Origin: Closterium sp. NIES-65
Lineage: Eukaryota; Streptophyta; Zygnematophyceae; Desmidiales; Closteriaceae
Assembly: GCA_948144175.1 (NCBI GenBank)
Contig: CANXME010000317.1
Span: forward strand, 47,387 to 111,386
Reading direction: 5' to 3'
Length of the DNA: 64,000 nucleotides
Part shown: positions 37,518 through 49,702 of the stretch, one piece after another
Layout: each line of letters starts with the position of its first letter
Numbering within the stretch: the stretch's first letter is position 1
Position numbers and translations under genes: made by a program
The notes under the pieces: generated by a model
Told to the model about the DNA's origin: nothing
The model's database searches: none
Seen by the model: the letters and a program-made list of their open reading frames with translations, nothing else

Positions 37518-38528
37518 ATGAAAACAAAAAAGAATTTCGAGGATCATCTACAAGGAAAATACTTAGTAGCTCACAATGATCAATCAGAAAAAGAGATACA
37601 ATTATATAGAGACCAAGTTACAGTCGAACACACAAGCGATTGGGCTCAATACTTTGTTAACTGGAGACAGAAGCAAGAGATAGAGCTCCAAGATGCAAAG
37701 CAAGAAAGAATTGCCATTTATAAACAGAATCAGGAGCTAATACGAAAAGTTGACTTGCAGAGCAGCCTTCTACATGATCAGCAACAGCAGATTCAGCAAC
37801 TTACAGATGAATTGAACCAAAGACTAACCAAAGAAAAAGCCATAGAAGACAAAAGGGCCAAAAGAAAAGCTGCTAAGAAACAGCCCCTAAGAGACGCTAT
37901 TACACCAGAAGAATTTCAGCTTATTATTGAAAACGTTTATCAACTTACTGACAAATCAGCACGCATCAAAGTAGCTCTTACTCTATTGTATCTAACTGGC
38001 TTACGCGTTAGCAACTTGCTTCAATTTCATGTCAGTAATCTACAAGAATTAATCACAAAACAAAGCACTCTAGTCCACATCATTAAACGAGGAGGTTCAC
38101 GTAAAATCATACTGCCAAGCGACGCAAAGCACTGGCTTCAACGTGTTAAACATGAGATCGAACTCATTACAAAAGGGAAAAGCCCTCAAGACCCCCTTTT
38201 CACTAACAAACAAGGCCATCTTATCTCACGTGAACAATTCAACAAACAACTCAATCAAACACTCAAGCTTGTCGCCATGAAAACTGGAAAGAGAATTTAT
38301 ACGCATAGCTTTCGAGTAACTATGGTCACTGAACTATTGCAACAGCAGCCCATACAAAACGTCAAAAATATAGTAGGCCATAAGGACATAAGGACCACTG
38401 AACTCTACAATAGAAACTTTATGGGAGAGCGCGAATTCAGAAAGGCCATTCAATATGTTTTTAAAAAAAGAAAAAGTCAATCTAAAGACTATCCTGATCA
38501 AGATCATCAAGATGATCAAGATTTTTAA
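37518..38528 (+). CDS. Tyrosine recombinase lacking the DDE core (unit 3)
   Basis: 336 aa, identical to unit 1. A hairpin follows at 38607-38634. Confidence 0.93.
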   Translation: MKTKKNFEDHLQGKYLVAHNDQSEKEIQLYRDQVTVEHTSDWAQYFVNWRQKQEIELQDAKQERIAIYKQNQELIRKVDLQSSLLHDQQQQIQQLTDELNQRLTKEKAIEDKRAKRKAAKKQPLRDAITPEEFQLIIENVYQLTDKSARIKVALTLLYLTGLRVSNLLQFHVSNLQELITKQSTLVHIIKRGGSRKIILPSDAKHWLQRVKHEIELITKGKSPQDPLFTNKQGHLISREQFNKQLNQTLKLVAMKTGKRIYTHSFRVTMVTELLQQQPIQNVKNIVGHKDIRTTELYNRNFMGEREFRKAIQYVFKKRKSQSKDYPDQDHQDDQDF

Positions 38529-39590
38529 CAATACGCTTTAAGTCCTTCTTTTGCTGATTAGTAACCCAAAGGGTCACGAACCTACAGTTCTATGATGTGA
38601 GGTAATAGGTCACAAAACACATGTTCTGTGACCTAAAACAACCATACATTTATACCGAAGATTTTATTACACAAAAAATCTTTTTTTGTGCAAAACATTA
38701 TAAAACAAAGTCTTACCTTTTGACAAATTTTTCAAAAAAGACAAAACCATTAACGATTATATGTCTTCTGTTTTCTGTTTGTCTGTGTCCTTTGCTTCAA
38801 ATCTGTCTCTGAATAGCCTTCACAAAGGACAGCTTAAAAAAAGAGAAAAGAATAAACTAAAAAACTAATCTTCCCTTTCTCTTGTATCTAAGTCTTCCTT
38901 TGTGCTCTAAGGGTCGAGAATTGGCGCGTTTATTTATATATTATATATATTTCAATGGAATTTTAGCCCCCCTTGTCATATGTGCTAAGCTTGCGAACGC
39001 CTTTCTTAACAAACAAGCAAGGATCTTCCGTTCGCAAGCTCGTCGTTCTTAGCAAGCTCGTTTTTTAGCTCGCTTGCTCGTTGTTAGCAAGCAAGCGCCT
39101 TCCTTAGCAAGCTCGCAAGCTAAATAAGTATTAATTCTGTCCAATCTTGTTCTGAGTGTCCTTAGTTTGCTTAGATAGAAGAGGTAGTAAGCGCCTTTGG
39201 CGCGCAAGAAACAAAAAGGAAGAGGGGAAAGGCACTAGTTTGAATAAACGCTGCTTCCTTTATTTCTTGCATACGCAATGACTTGTCCTTCAAATGTATA
39301 TAAATACATTTTTACTTTTTTTCAAATTTACGTAATGACTCGCTTGCTTCGCTTTGCGGTGCCCGCTTGCTTTGCGGCGCCTTTAACTCGCTTGCTTGCT
39401 TGCTTGCTTGCTAGTTAAAGCAAAGAAAAGTAGCAAGGAGCGTGCGTCCTAGGCACACGCTTTCTTTTAGCACGGGCAATCTTTCAAACACAAAATTGAG
39501 TCACTGCAAAAATTATATGAAGATACTAAGAGTCAACATAATGAAGGCCAAGTTTTTTATGAGTCTCAACGAAAAATTTACCATGATCTC

Positions 39591-40562
39591 ATGGAACAAC
39601 TAAAGCTTGATCCCCATAATGCAGCTTTACATCAAGAATGTTATAACGCTCATGCTATCTTAGACGGTTATTATCGCCAACTGGAAGAACTAGACCGCTC
39701 TTTACACTATGTCAAAGGCAACCTCGAAGGGTACGTAAATATTCGAAATATTGTTACAGCGTCAGGTATGATCGTTACGCCTACATCTGCTATCACTTTC
39801 GATCAAGCAGTAATGAGTTCAAATCAAACACAAGGAGGGGGTCTTATCAGAATTCCAACAGAACCAACTCCCGCTGCAGAAACAAGAACTCATTCTGCAT
39901 CTACTAGTTCAGAAACAACAACTAGTTCAGAGACAAGAACTCATTCTGCGTCTAATGCTTCAGAGATAACAACTCATCCTATATCTGGTGAAGGCATCAT
40001 AAGTAATCCACTGTACTCGAGCTCTGGTGAAGGCATCATAAGTAATCCACTGTACTCGAGCTCTGGTAATCGCTCTGCCCTAATGACAGAGTCGATTCCT
40101 TTTAAGAGCAATCTTCATTCACTTGAAGATGAGACCGATCTTGAATTACTTCAAGAAATGTTACCCCAGTTAAATAACCGAGAGCTCGCGAGTCTATTAG
40201 TAAATAGCGATGAATGGAAAAAAAAGAACTTACTTTCTTTGTGTAATAAGATGAAGTTTCTACAAGATCAAAAATTAATTTCTAATGACATGACAGAAGA
40301 ACAGCTAGTGCTCAAACAGGAAATCAAAAGTGTTATATGCAATGATTTGTTAACTGAAAAAATAAAGACCAACGAAGAACTTGCATATTTTTTGTTAGAT
40401 TGCATTTGCGGCATAGACTGTCTAGAAATACCTGCTTTAACCTTCTCCTTGTCTAAAATACAAAGTATTGTCTCGTCAGATTTACCTGATAAAGAAAAAA
40501 TAACAAATTGGTTAGAAAATGTAACCAATTTGGTATCGCAGGTTATTGTACCAAATATATGA
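39591..40562 (+). CDS. Unknown 323-aa protein (unit 3)
   Basis: Identical to unit 1, first of the three-gene cluster. Confidence 0.75.
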   Translation: MEQLKLDPHNAALHQECYNAHAILDGYYRQLEELDRSLHYVKGNLEGYVNIRNIVTASGMIVTPTSAITFDQAVMSSNQTQGGGLIRIPTEPTPAAETRTHSASTSSETTTSSETRTHSASNASEITTHPISGEGIISNPLYSSSGEGIISNPLYSSSGNRSALMTESIPFKSNLHSLEDETDLELLQEMLPQLNNRELASLLVNSDEWKKKNLLSLCNKMKFLQDQKLISNDMTEEQLVLKQEIKSVICNDLLTEKIKTNEELAYFLLDCICGIDCLEIPALTFSLSKIQSIVSSDLPDKEKITNWLENVTNLVSQVIVPNI

Positions 40563-40569
40563 AATACTT

Positions 40570-41214
40570 ATGCTATGGTTAATTTGTTTAATTATCAACA
40601 TCTCAAATAGTTTATTAAACGCATATCATATATTTCAACTTAATTGCGGAATTGAAGTGCAGTCTACGGTGTTACCACTTGAGATTGAATTAAGCCTAAC
40701 AACCCCATCAATATTGCCAATCTTCATTGGTTTAAGCATTGCTGGTTTACTAACACTAAAGCATTTGTTACATATCTCCGAGTTAAAATATGTACCTTTA
40801 CCAGAAGAAGAATTCTATACGCATCTATTAGCTACCAGTGATTTACCTTGGAAAGGACCACTTTTTACAAAGGAGTTCTATGACTTTTGCCTTAGTATAG
40901 GCTACGATATTGCTCAAGTCAACAATTTTCATTATATCATACTTAAATATAACGAAGGCCTCCCGGGAGGCCTTGATAATCTGTTGGTTGGGTATGACTT
41001 GAATAGAGAAATTATCATTTCATCTTATTTACGAATTAATCAGGAACATAGATATGGCCTTTCTTCTATCGTCAACCTTTGGTGGCTATCACCAAGAGGT
41101 GCCGAATATATACTTTCACTAAAGCCTATTATTAAGAATATAGAAGACCTTGAAAAATGTGCTCAAACATCCCTGCGCTATACTTTAAATCAACTTAAAA
41201 CTTTAAGAGAATAA
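40570..41214 (+). CDS. Unknown two-helix membrane protein (unit 3)
   Basis: 214 aa, identical to unit 1; palindrome at 40955-40974. Confidence 0.75.
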   Translation: MLWLICLIINISNSLLNAYHIFQLNCGIEVQSTVLPLEIELSLTTPSILPIFIGLSIAGLLTLKHLLHISELKYVPLPEEEFYTHLLATSDLPWKGPLFTKEFYDFCLSIGYDIAQVNNFHYIILKYNEGLPGGLDNLLVGYDLNREIIISSYLRINQEHRYGLSSIVNLWWLSPRGAEYILSLKPIIKNIEDLEKCAQTSLRYTLNQLKTLRE

Positions 41215-41227
41215 AATACTATCAAAT

Positions 41228-41743
41228 ATGAATACAAAAGAATCACAGCAAGTCCGTGCGAAAGGAACAAGAACTAATAAATCAGTATATATACATTATT
41301 CTGTTTTCAGCTTTTTATTATTTTTGGAAAATATAGGATATTCCTTTGAACATAAGAATTTATTTAATATAGCATTCAATTTCAAGTTAAAGGTTGGTGT
41401 TCGTAAAATTAAAGGATACACTCCGATAGAACCAAACAACCTTTTACGACGTAAATCGCACAATTATGATTTGACATCTATCCCTGAAAGTAATGTACAA
41501 GAGGTTACTAATAGAATATCTCAATTGGTTTCGGAAGGCTATCAGTTTACAAAGATGGAACTTAAGGGTAAATTCATAGTTAAACCGACCGAAAAGGCCC
41601 AGAATGAGTACGCCAAGACCGTAATTGTTGCTTTAGGAGAGAGAGAGGCTTCAAACTTAAACTGGTTCAGTTATTGGAACTCACAGATGTATTTGTCGTC
41701 ATCCGAATTTAAAGTGGACATAACATCCAATTTTGAATACTAG
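41228..41743 (+). CDS. Unknown 171-aa protein (unit 3)
   Basis: Identical to unit 1; hairpin at 41770-41795. Confidence 0.72.
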   Translation: MNTKESQQVRAKGTRTNKSVYIHYSVFSFLLFLENIGYSFEHKNLFNIAFNFKLKVGVRKIKGYTPIEPNNLLRRKSHNYDLTSIPESNVQEVTNRISQLVSEGYQFTKMELKGKFIVKPTEKAQNEYAKTVIVALGEREASNLNWFSYWNSQMYLSSSEFKVDITSNFEY

Positions 41744-43457
41744 ACTACATTTTGGGTAACTGAATAATCAATGTGGGCGCGAAGCGCTCCACATTTGATT
41801 AGCACCCTAAAGCATTTCATTCTCAATATTATGCGCCGCTTACGCGCTCCGTTAAAGGTGTGAACAACTTAACTAAGCAAGCAAAGCTTGCGAAGAGTAT
41901 CACTTAAAGGAACAACCTTCGCAAGCCTGGCTACCAAACGTGCTAGGCCAACCAAGCCTAAAACGCATAGGGCTAAGTGCGTGTTACGCGCTTGCGTAGC
42001 ACGCGAAAGAAGTAACAACCTTCGCAAGCCTAACACTTTTGAAGGGGTTTCGCAGCTTAGCACTTAGAAAAACTAACAAGCTTCGCGAACGTAACACAAC
42101 TAATCAAAAAACAAGTGTGATAGGCTTTGCCTCCCTAGCACTTTGAGAAATAGATAGGCTTCGCTTGCGTTTACATAAGCGAAGCTTCGGTCCCCTAAAC
42201 GCGCATGGGATAGGCGCACGCTTTACGCAAGCGTGCGAGTCACTATGGTCACTGAACGGAAGGGTGCAAGCCTGCTAATAAAGAGTGCTTGGTTGTGAGC
42301 GGAAGGCGCTTGCGAAATGCGCTCGGAACCCAAAGGAGCTCGCTTGCTCGATAAGAAAGGCGTTTGTATCGTTTTCCTTTTAAGCGCGTTTGAGCGCTTG
42401 CTTCGGCTACCCTGGCAGGCACTTTGGGCTTGATTTCCTTTTAATCGCGTGTTAGGGTTAGTACGCCTACTCCGCTTGGTAGGAGGTAGGGTTAGTATGC
42501 AACTTCTTCTTTATATGAGTGTCAAGGTAAGTAAGCCTGACTCTCAGTTTTTTTTTCGCGTGCTACGCAAGCGCATAACACGCACTTGCTCAGTAGGCTT
42601 GCTTAGGGTAGCACGGTTGGTCGGTAGGCTTACTCGGTAGGGGTGCGAAGCTTGTCTATTTATATAAATACAAGGCTCACGAAGTTTAGCACGCTATTTT
42701 CTTTAAGTGCTACGCTGGCTACCCCTATCTGTTGTATATCCCTAAGTATTAGGGTTGCGGTTGCGAACGCTAGTGGGTTTTGTGTGTGGTGGGGTGACGA
42801 GGCCTAGCGCGGCGGGCAGTGTTGTCTTTGTCTTTTATTCGCGCGTCTTGATACGCGCTTCCATAAGTAGTTTTGTTTGTTTCGCGTTTCAGGCATTTCC
42901 CTAACAGACAAGCGTGTGTCCCTTTTCCTTTTTCTTGGCGCGTGTGAACGCGCTTGCTTTGCCTATTATGCATGTCTCTTTTCAAACACATGTAAGTCGG
43001 TTACTTATTGCACATATTTAAGAATTGTTATCGGCGCGTCTTGCGCGCCTATGCACCTGCATTCCCAAACGCATTCATTAATTGATTCCAGCGGACATAT
43101 CTTATCCTCTTTTGTTTTGTTTCGCGTTTTAGGCGTTTGCCTAACACGCAGAAGTGTGTCAGCATCTTCATAAAACTTCGTGTATTTTGTTTTTGTAGCA
43201 AGCTTAGCTTGCGAAACTTATTCTTTCGATTTTTCTTTTAAAAAAAAAAGGATTAAAAAAAATGTCCAACTGACTACACTTTTCTCCTCTGACAAATCAA
43301 AAATTTTTTTTAAAAATTTTTGCAAAACAGGGCAAAATAACCACAAACAAGCCACTACAAAACAAATGTTTTGTAGTCACTGCAAAACAAATGTTTTGTA
43401 GTGTTTAGGCATGATTGTTTGTTAGTTCCTAATTAAAGTCTGAAGCTAGATCCAATA

Positions 43458-45293
43458 TTATATAGAGTTTCTATTCTTGCTAATTTTGGGTTTCTTTTTT
43501 CTTCGGACAATATTGTGTTGAAGTGATCTGGCTTTCCATACTTTAGATATACTAGCTCGAACTTCTTTTAAAGTAGGGCTGGATCTGTCATATATAGCAG
43601 TAGATCCTATGTCTTTGTGCGCTACAATGTTTTTGACCTTGTGTATACTGACGTTGCTTTGTAGCAAATCGGTGATGAAACTTGCTCTAAAGCTGTGTGA
43701 TGTTAAGTTTTTGTTTAAAGAGACAGAAGCATGTTTTAAGACAGAGTTAACTTGTTTGCTAAAATTTACTCTATGTAAATGCGTGTGAGTCCTCTCTGCC
43801 TTGGAATCTTGAGCTGAGAATACAAAATTCTGAAGATGATAATTGCCAGAATTTTGAATAAGATGAACGTCGGAAGAGACTTTCTTTAGAACAGCTTGTC
43901 CGTAGTGTCCTATGTGCAGGGTCTGCGGGTAACCTCCCTTGTCTCCCTTAATGTGTATAAGCTGAGTTTCACCTTCATTAATAAGCTGAAGCAGCTGTGT
44001 CCACCTAAATAGAAGAATAGTAGAAATCCGCAGGCCAGAAATATACAGCAAAGTAATAGCCAGTCTCATTCGTGCACAAGTGAGTGCAGTTTTCCCGGAT
44101 GCGGGATAAACTGACTTAACGATATCTAAAGTGATTTCAAATTCTGAAGGCGTTATGTAATCACATGGTTGCTCTTTTTGAGCATTAATTCGTTTTAGCT
44201 GAGCAGCTTGTTTCGCGTTGTCTTTCTCAAGCCTTAATTGAGCATCTTTAACCAAGAAATCAATTTTCTGATGTAATTCAACATTTTGCTTCTGTAAAGT
44301 TCTCTTATCTTCGTATAAAGTGTGCTGTAACATAACAAGTCGTCTTTTAACTTGGATTGTTTCATCAAGAGTTTCTTCTGAAGTTTTCTTGTGCTCTATA
44401 AAAAAATCTTTTAAGTTAGTAGCATGTTTTTCGACGACATTGGCTCTGAATTTCCGTATTTCCAGACTTTCCGGAGAATTATCATTAAAAGCTATAACTG
44501 CAGACTCTTCGTTGGTAGATCCTAGAAGCTCTCTCTCGCGCGCATCTGTGTCTGCAGACTCTTCGTTGGTAGATCTTAGAAGCTCTCTCTCGCGCGCATC
44601 TGTGTCTAGAGCCTCGTCCATTTCATAAGGTGATAGACCATACATGTTTTGGCTTGTGTGCGGTTTATTGTTATAAGTAGTAACACATTGGGTAATTAAC
44701 CTGGCCAGTTCATGATGAGTGATAAGACAGGATAACTGAGCTAGGCTATATTTTGTTAAAGAGACTTGACGTTGACTTGGGGTATTTTTTAATAGAGATA
44801 AAAGTTCTTTTCTTAATAACATTTTAATAGAACGATTAAGAGATTCAGAGGCTTGGTTTCCAAAATTTTTTCGTCCAGCGAGGTTCGAACTCAGTACGAT
44901 CTTATGATTGTCTGCAAAAGTCTTTAACTCATTTGCTTGAAATATACTTTCGCGATCAGAATGTATAACAACAGACCGCCCTTGGTTTCTAGGTATAAAA
45001 GCAGTCTGTAAAACGTGTATAACATCTTGTGTATTAAATCTTTTCTCTTGAGTAGCATGAAACACTATAAGCCTAGATCCAAGATCAATTCCAAGAAAAA
45101 GGAAAGCTTTCTTATTGATACAAGTAATGTCAATAGAATAATAACTCAGGTTGTGTTTGACTAAATAGCGACCCTTTAGAAAATCTTTTGAATTCATAAA
45201 TTTGTTGTTCTTTTTAAAACGTGCGTAGCACGCACGTCTTGTAAACAGTTCGGTTAGCGTTTTGTCGTACGAAGGGAGAAATATATCATTCAA
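43458..45293 (-). CDS. DDE integrase/tyrosine recombinase fusion (unit 4)
   Basis: 611 aa, identical to unit 1, with both catalytic sets complete. Confidence 0.93.
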   Translation of the reverse strand: MNDIFLPSYDKTLTELFTRRACYARFKKNNKFMNSKDFLKGRYLVKHNLSYYSIDITCINKKAFLFLGIDLGSRLIVFHATQEKRFNTQDVIHVLQTAFIPRNQGRSVVIHSDRESIFQANELKTFADNHKIVLSSNLAGRKNFGNQASESLNRSIKMLLRKELLSLLKNTPSQRQVSLTKYSLAQLSCLITHHELARLITQCVTTYNNKPHTSQNMYGLSPYEMDEALDTDARERELLRSTNEESADTDARERELLGSTNEESAVIAFNDNSPESLEIRKFRANVVEKHATNLKDFFIEHKKTSEETLDETIQVKRRLVMLQHTLYEDKRTLQKQNVELHQKIDFLVKDAQLRLEKDNAKQAAQLKRINAQKEQPCDYITPSEFEITLDIVKSVYPASGKTALTCARMRLAITLLYISGLRISTILLFRWTQLLQLINEGETQLIHIKGDKGGYPQTLHIGHYGQAVLKKVSSDVHLIQNSGNYHLQNFVFSAQDSKAERTHTHLHRVNFSKQVNSVLKHASVSLNKNLTSHSFRASFITDLLQSNVSIHKVKNIVAHKDIGSTAIYDRSSPTLKEVRASISKVWKARSLQHNIVRRKKKPKISKNRNSI

Positions 45294-46650
45294 GGTTGGT
45301 TTTCTTTAAAAAGAATGCTTAATAGTTGAGAGAGCAGAAAACTAAACTAAAAAACCTAATATAAGTGCTAGCTTGCGAAGCCTATCTGTTTGTCTAAGCA
45401 CTACGCTTGCGCCTCCCCGGGGGGTTCTTGCTTGCGAACTTGCAAAAAACTAAATTGGTGTTTATATAATATTCTTTCAAAAGTCATTGCGTAAACTTAA
45501 AAAGGCAGACAACGTGGCTAAGTTTTCTGTATTTTCGGGCCAATTTGAATAAACGCTTGCGTTTATTTTGATTGTTAGCACCAGTTTTCAATAAATGCTT
45601 GCGTTTATTTATGGTGCAATGATTAGTATTTGGTTACGGGTTTGCCCTTGCTGTTAATATAAACCTTCACAAAAGAATGCTTAATAGTTGAGAAAGCAGG
45701 AAATTAAAGCTAAAAACCCTAAGATTCCCTTTCTCTTTGATCTAAGTGTGTCCTTTGGTTAAGTGTTTCGCTCAGGATTCTTTGCAAGCATGCTTGCATG
45801 CTTGCTTGCATGCTTGCTCGACCGTCCTTCGGACCCTTTATCGACCGTCCTTCGGACCCTTTATGTTGTGATCTCGTAATCTAAGCGCCTTGCGTTCGCA
45901 AGCTCCTTGTTAAGAAGCAAGCTCGCAAGGGCGCGAGGCGCCTTGCGTTAGCAAGCTCGTTGTTAGCTTGCAAGCGTGTTCCTTAGAAAGCAAGCTCGCA
46001 AGGTTGCGAACGTCTTTCTTTAAAACAAGCGAGTAAGCTAAAGGTGGTTTTAGCTTGCGAGCGTCTTTCTTTAAAACAAAACAAGCGCCTTTCTTACGAA
46101 TTCAAAGCGCACGAACTTTTTTTCCTTCGGTTGCGAGCGCCTTTCTTAGGAAGTAAGAATCTTTTGTTATCAAGCAAGCAGTGTTCATTTTGTTTCGCGT
46201 GTTGCGCGCTTGCGTAGCACGCACTTTTTCTCCTGCGCGTTTTAGGGGTTCTTAATCTAGCGTACTTGCATTTTAGGGTTGCGAAGCTTGGTAACCGAAG
46301 CAGCTTAGGTTTGCGCCGCTTCGCTTGCTTGCTTGTCAACCGAACAAGCATAGTTTTTTGCTCGTCAACCGAAGGGCGCCTAGCAAGTTTGGTAGCTAGC
46401 GGACTTGCACTTTAGGGTTGCGAAGCTTGCACGCTTGTTGTTAAACTATGTGCTAGTCTTGCGAAGCCTAACGCGCAGTATATGATTTGGATCGGCGCGT
46501 TTTGATACGCGCTTCAAATGGTAGTTGCATCGCGCGAAGGTTTGGGTTCGCGCGAAGGTTCGCATTGCCTTGGTTTGCTTTGCATTACTTTACGCGATGT
46601 TTTTTTTAAGATCTTTTTAAGAACAAAAAACAGAAGACATACAATCGTTT

Positions 46651-47661
46651 ATGAAAACAAAAAAGAATTTCGAGGATCATCTACAAGGAAAATACTTAGT
46701 AGCTCACAATGATCAATCAGAAAAAGAGATACAATTATATAGAGACCAAGTTACAGTCGAACACACAAGCGATTGGGCTCAATACTTTGTTAACTGGAGA
46801 CAGAAGCAAGAGATAGAGCTCCAAGATGCAAAGCAAGAAAGAATTGCCATTTATAAACAGAATCAGGAGCTAATACGAAAAGTTGACTTGCAGAGCAGCC
46901 TTCTACATGATCAGCAACAGCAGATTCAGCAACTTACAGATGAATTGAACCAAAGACTAACCAAAGAAAAAGCCATAGAAGACAAAAGGGCCAAAAGAAA
47001 AGCTGCTAAGAAACAGCCCCTAAGAGACGCTATTACACCAGAAGAATTTCAGCTTATTATTGAAAACGTTTATCAACTTACTGACAAATCAGCACGCATC
47101 AAAGTAGCTCTTACTCTATTGTATCTAACTGGCTTACGCGTTAGCAACTTGCTTCAATTTCATGTCAGTAATCTACAAGAATTAATCACAAAACAAAGCA
47201 CTCTAGTCCACATCATTAAACGAGGAGGTTCACGTAAAATCATACTGCCAAGCGACGCAAAGCACTGGCTTCAACGTGTTAAACATGAGATCGAACTCAT
47301 TACAAAAGGGAAAAGCCCTCAAGACCCCCTTTTCACTAACAAACAAGGCCATCTTATCTCACGTGAACAATTCAACAAACAACTCAATCAAACACTCAAG
47401 CTTGTCGCCATGAAAACTGGAAAGAGAATTTATACGCATAGCTTTCGAGTAACTATGGTCACTGAACTATTGCAACAGCAGCCCATACAAAACGTCAAAA
47501 ATATAGTAGGCCATAAGGACATAAGGACCACTGAACTCTACAATAGAAACTTTATGGGAGAGCGCGAATTCAGAAAGGCCATTCAATATGTTTTTAAAAA
47601 AAGAAAAAGTCAATCTAAAGACTATCCTGATCAAGATCATCAAGATGATCAAGATTTTTAA
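46651..47661 (+). CDS. Tyrosine recombinase lacking the DDE core (unit 4)
   Basis: 336 aa, identical to unit 1. A hairpin follows at 47740-47767. Confidence 0.93.
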   Translation: MKTKKNFEDHLQGKYLVAHNDQSEKEIQLYRDQVTVEHTSDWAQYFVNWRQKQEIELQDAKQERIAIYKQNQELIRKVDLQSSLLHDQQQQIQQLTDELNQRLTKEKAIEDKRAKRKAAKKQPLRDAITPEEFQLIIENVYQLTDKSARIKVALTLLYLTGLRVSNLLQFHVSNLQELITKQSTLVHIIKRGGSRKIILPSDAKHWLQRVKHEIELITKGKSPQDPLFTNKQGHLISREQFNKQLNQTLKLVAMKTGKRIYTHSFRVTMVTELLQQQPIQNVKNIVGHKDIRTTELYNRNFMGEREFRKAIQYVFKKRKSQSKDYPDQDHQDDQDF

Positions 47662-48723
47662 CAATACGCTTTAAGTCCTTCTTTTGCTGATTAGTAACCC
47701 AAAGGGTCACGAACCTACAGTTCTATGATGTGAGGTAATAGGTCACAAAACACATGTTCTGTGACCTAAAACAACCATACATTTATACCGAAGATTTTAT
47801 TACACAAAAAATCTTTTTTTGTGCAAAACATTATAAAACAAAGTCTTACCTTTTGACAAATTTTTCAAAAAAGACAAAACCATTAACGATTATATGTCTT
47901 CTGTTTTCTGTTTGTCTGTGTCCTTTGCTTCAAATCTGTCTCTGAATAGCCTTCACAAAGGACAGCTTAAAAAAAGAGAAAAGAATAAACTAAAAAACTA
48001 ATCTTCCCTTTCTCTTGTATCTAAGTCTTCCTTTGTGCTCTAAGGGTCGAGAATTGGCGCGTTTATTTATATATTATATATATTTCAATGGAATTTTAGC
48101 CCCCCTTGTCATATGTGCTAAGCTTGCGAACGCCTTTCTTAACAAACAAGCAAGGATCTTCCGTTCGCAAGCTCGTCGTTCTTAGCAAGCTCGTTTTTTA
48201 GCTCGCTTGCTCGTTGTTAGCAAGCAAGCGCCTTCCTTAGCAAGCTCGCAAGCTAAATAAGTATTAATTCTGTCCAATCTTGTTCTGAGTGTCCTTAGTT
48301 TGCTTAGATAGAAGAGGTAGTAAGCGCCTTTGGCGCGCAAGAAACAAAAAGGAAGAGGGGAAAGGCACTAGTTTGAATAAACGCTGCTTCCTTTATTTCT
48401 TGCATACGCAATGACTTGTCCTTCAAATGTATATAAATACATTTTTACTTTTTTTCAAATTTACGTAATGACTCGCTTGCTTCGCTTTGCGGTGCCCGCT
48501 TGCTTTGCGGCGCCTTTAACTCGCTTGCTTGCTTGCTTGCTTGCTAGTTAAAGCAAAGAAAAGTAGCAAGGAGCGTGCGTCCTAGGCACACGCTTTCTTT
48601 TAGCACGGGCAATCTTTCAAACACAAAATTGAGTCACTGCAAAAATTATATGAAGATACTAAGAGTCAACATAATGAAGGCCAAGTTTTTTATGAGTCTC
48701 AACGAAAAATTTACCATGATCTC

Positions 48724-49695
48724 ATGGAACAACTAAAGCTTGATCCCCATAATGCAGCTTTACATCAAGAATGTTATAACGCTCATGCTATCTTAGACGG
48801 TTATTATCGCCAACTGGAAGAACTAGACCGCTCTTTACACTATGTCAAAGGCAACCTCGAAGGGTACGTAAATATTCGAAATATTGTTACAGCGTCAGGT
48901 ATGATCGTTACGCCTACATCTGCTATCACTTTCGATCAAGCAGTAATGAGTTCAAATCAAACACAAGGAGGGGGTCTTATCAGAATTCCAACAGAACCAA
49001 CTCCCGCTGCAGAAACAAGAACTCATTCTGCATCTACTAGTTCAGAAACAACAACTAGTTCAGAGACAAGAACTCATTCTGCGTCTAATGCTTCAGAGAT
49101 AACAACTCATCCTATATCTGGTGAAGGCATCATAAGTAATCCACTGTACTCGAGCTCTGGTGAAGGCATCATAAGTAATCCACTGTACTCGAGCTCTGGT
49201 AATCGCTCTGCCCTAATGACAGAGTCGATTCCTTTTAAGAGCAATCTTCATTCACTTGAAGATGAGACCGATCTTGAATTACTTCAAGAAATGTTACCCC
49301 AGTTAAATAACCGAGAGCTCGCGAGTCTATTAGTAAATAGCGATGAATGGAAAAAAAAGAACTTACTTTCTTTGTGTAATAAGATGAAGTTTCTACAAGA
49401 TCAAAAATTAATTTCTAATGACATGACAGAAGAACAGCTAGTGCTCAAACAGGAAATCAAAAGTGTTATATGCAATGATTTGTTAACTGAAAAAATAAAG
49501 ACCAACGAAGAACTTGCATATTTTTTGTTAGATTGCATTTGCGGCATAGACTGTCTAGAAATACCTGCTTTAACCTTCTCCTTGTCTAAAATACAAAGTA
49601 TTGTCTCGTCAGATTTACCTGATAAAGAAAAAATAACAAATTGGTTAGAAAATGTAACCAATTTGGTATCGCAGGTTATTGTACCAAATATATGA
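48724..49695 (+). CDS. Unknown 323-aa protein (unit 4)
   Basis: Identical to unit 1, with both 13-aa repeat copies. Confidence 0.75.
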   Translation: MEQLKLDPHNAALHQECYNAHAILDGYYRQLEELDRSLHYVKGNLEGYVNIRNIVTASGMIVTPTSAITFDQAVMSSNQTQGGGLIRIPTEPTPAAETRTHSASTSSETTTSSETRTHSASNASEITTHPISGEGIISNPLYSSSGEGIISNPLYSSSGNRSALMTESIPFKSNLHSLEDETDLELLQEMLPQLNNRELASLLVNSDEWKKKNLLSLCNKMKFLQDQKLISNDMTEEQLVLKQEIKSVICNDLLTEKIKTNEELAYFLLDCICGIDCLEIPALTFSLSKIQSIVSSDLPDKEKITNWLENVTNLVSQVIVPNI

Positions 49696-49702
49696 AATAC
49701 TT

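Larger units (their letters stand above)
34160..43292. mobile_element. Tandem element, unit 3 (9133 bp)
   Basis: Same length and predicted proteins as units 1 and 2. Gene-free stretches: 36161-37517, 38529-39590 and 41744-43292, with the same repeats as in unit 1. Confidence 0.92.
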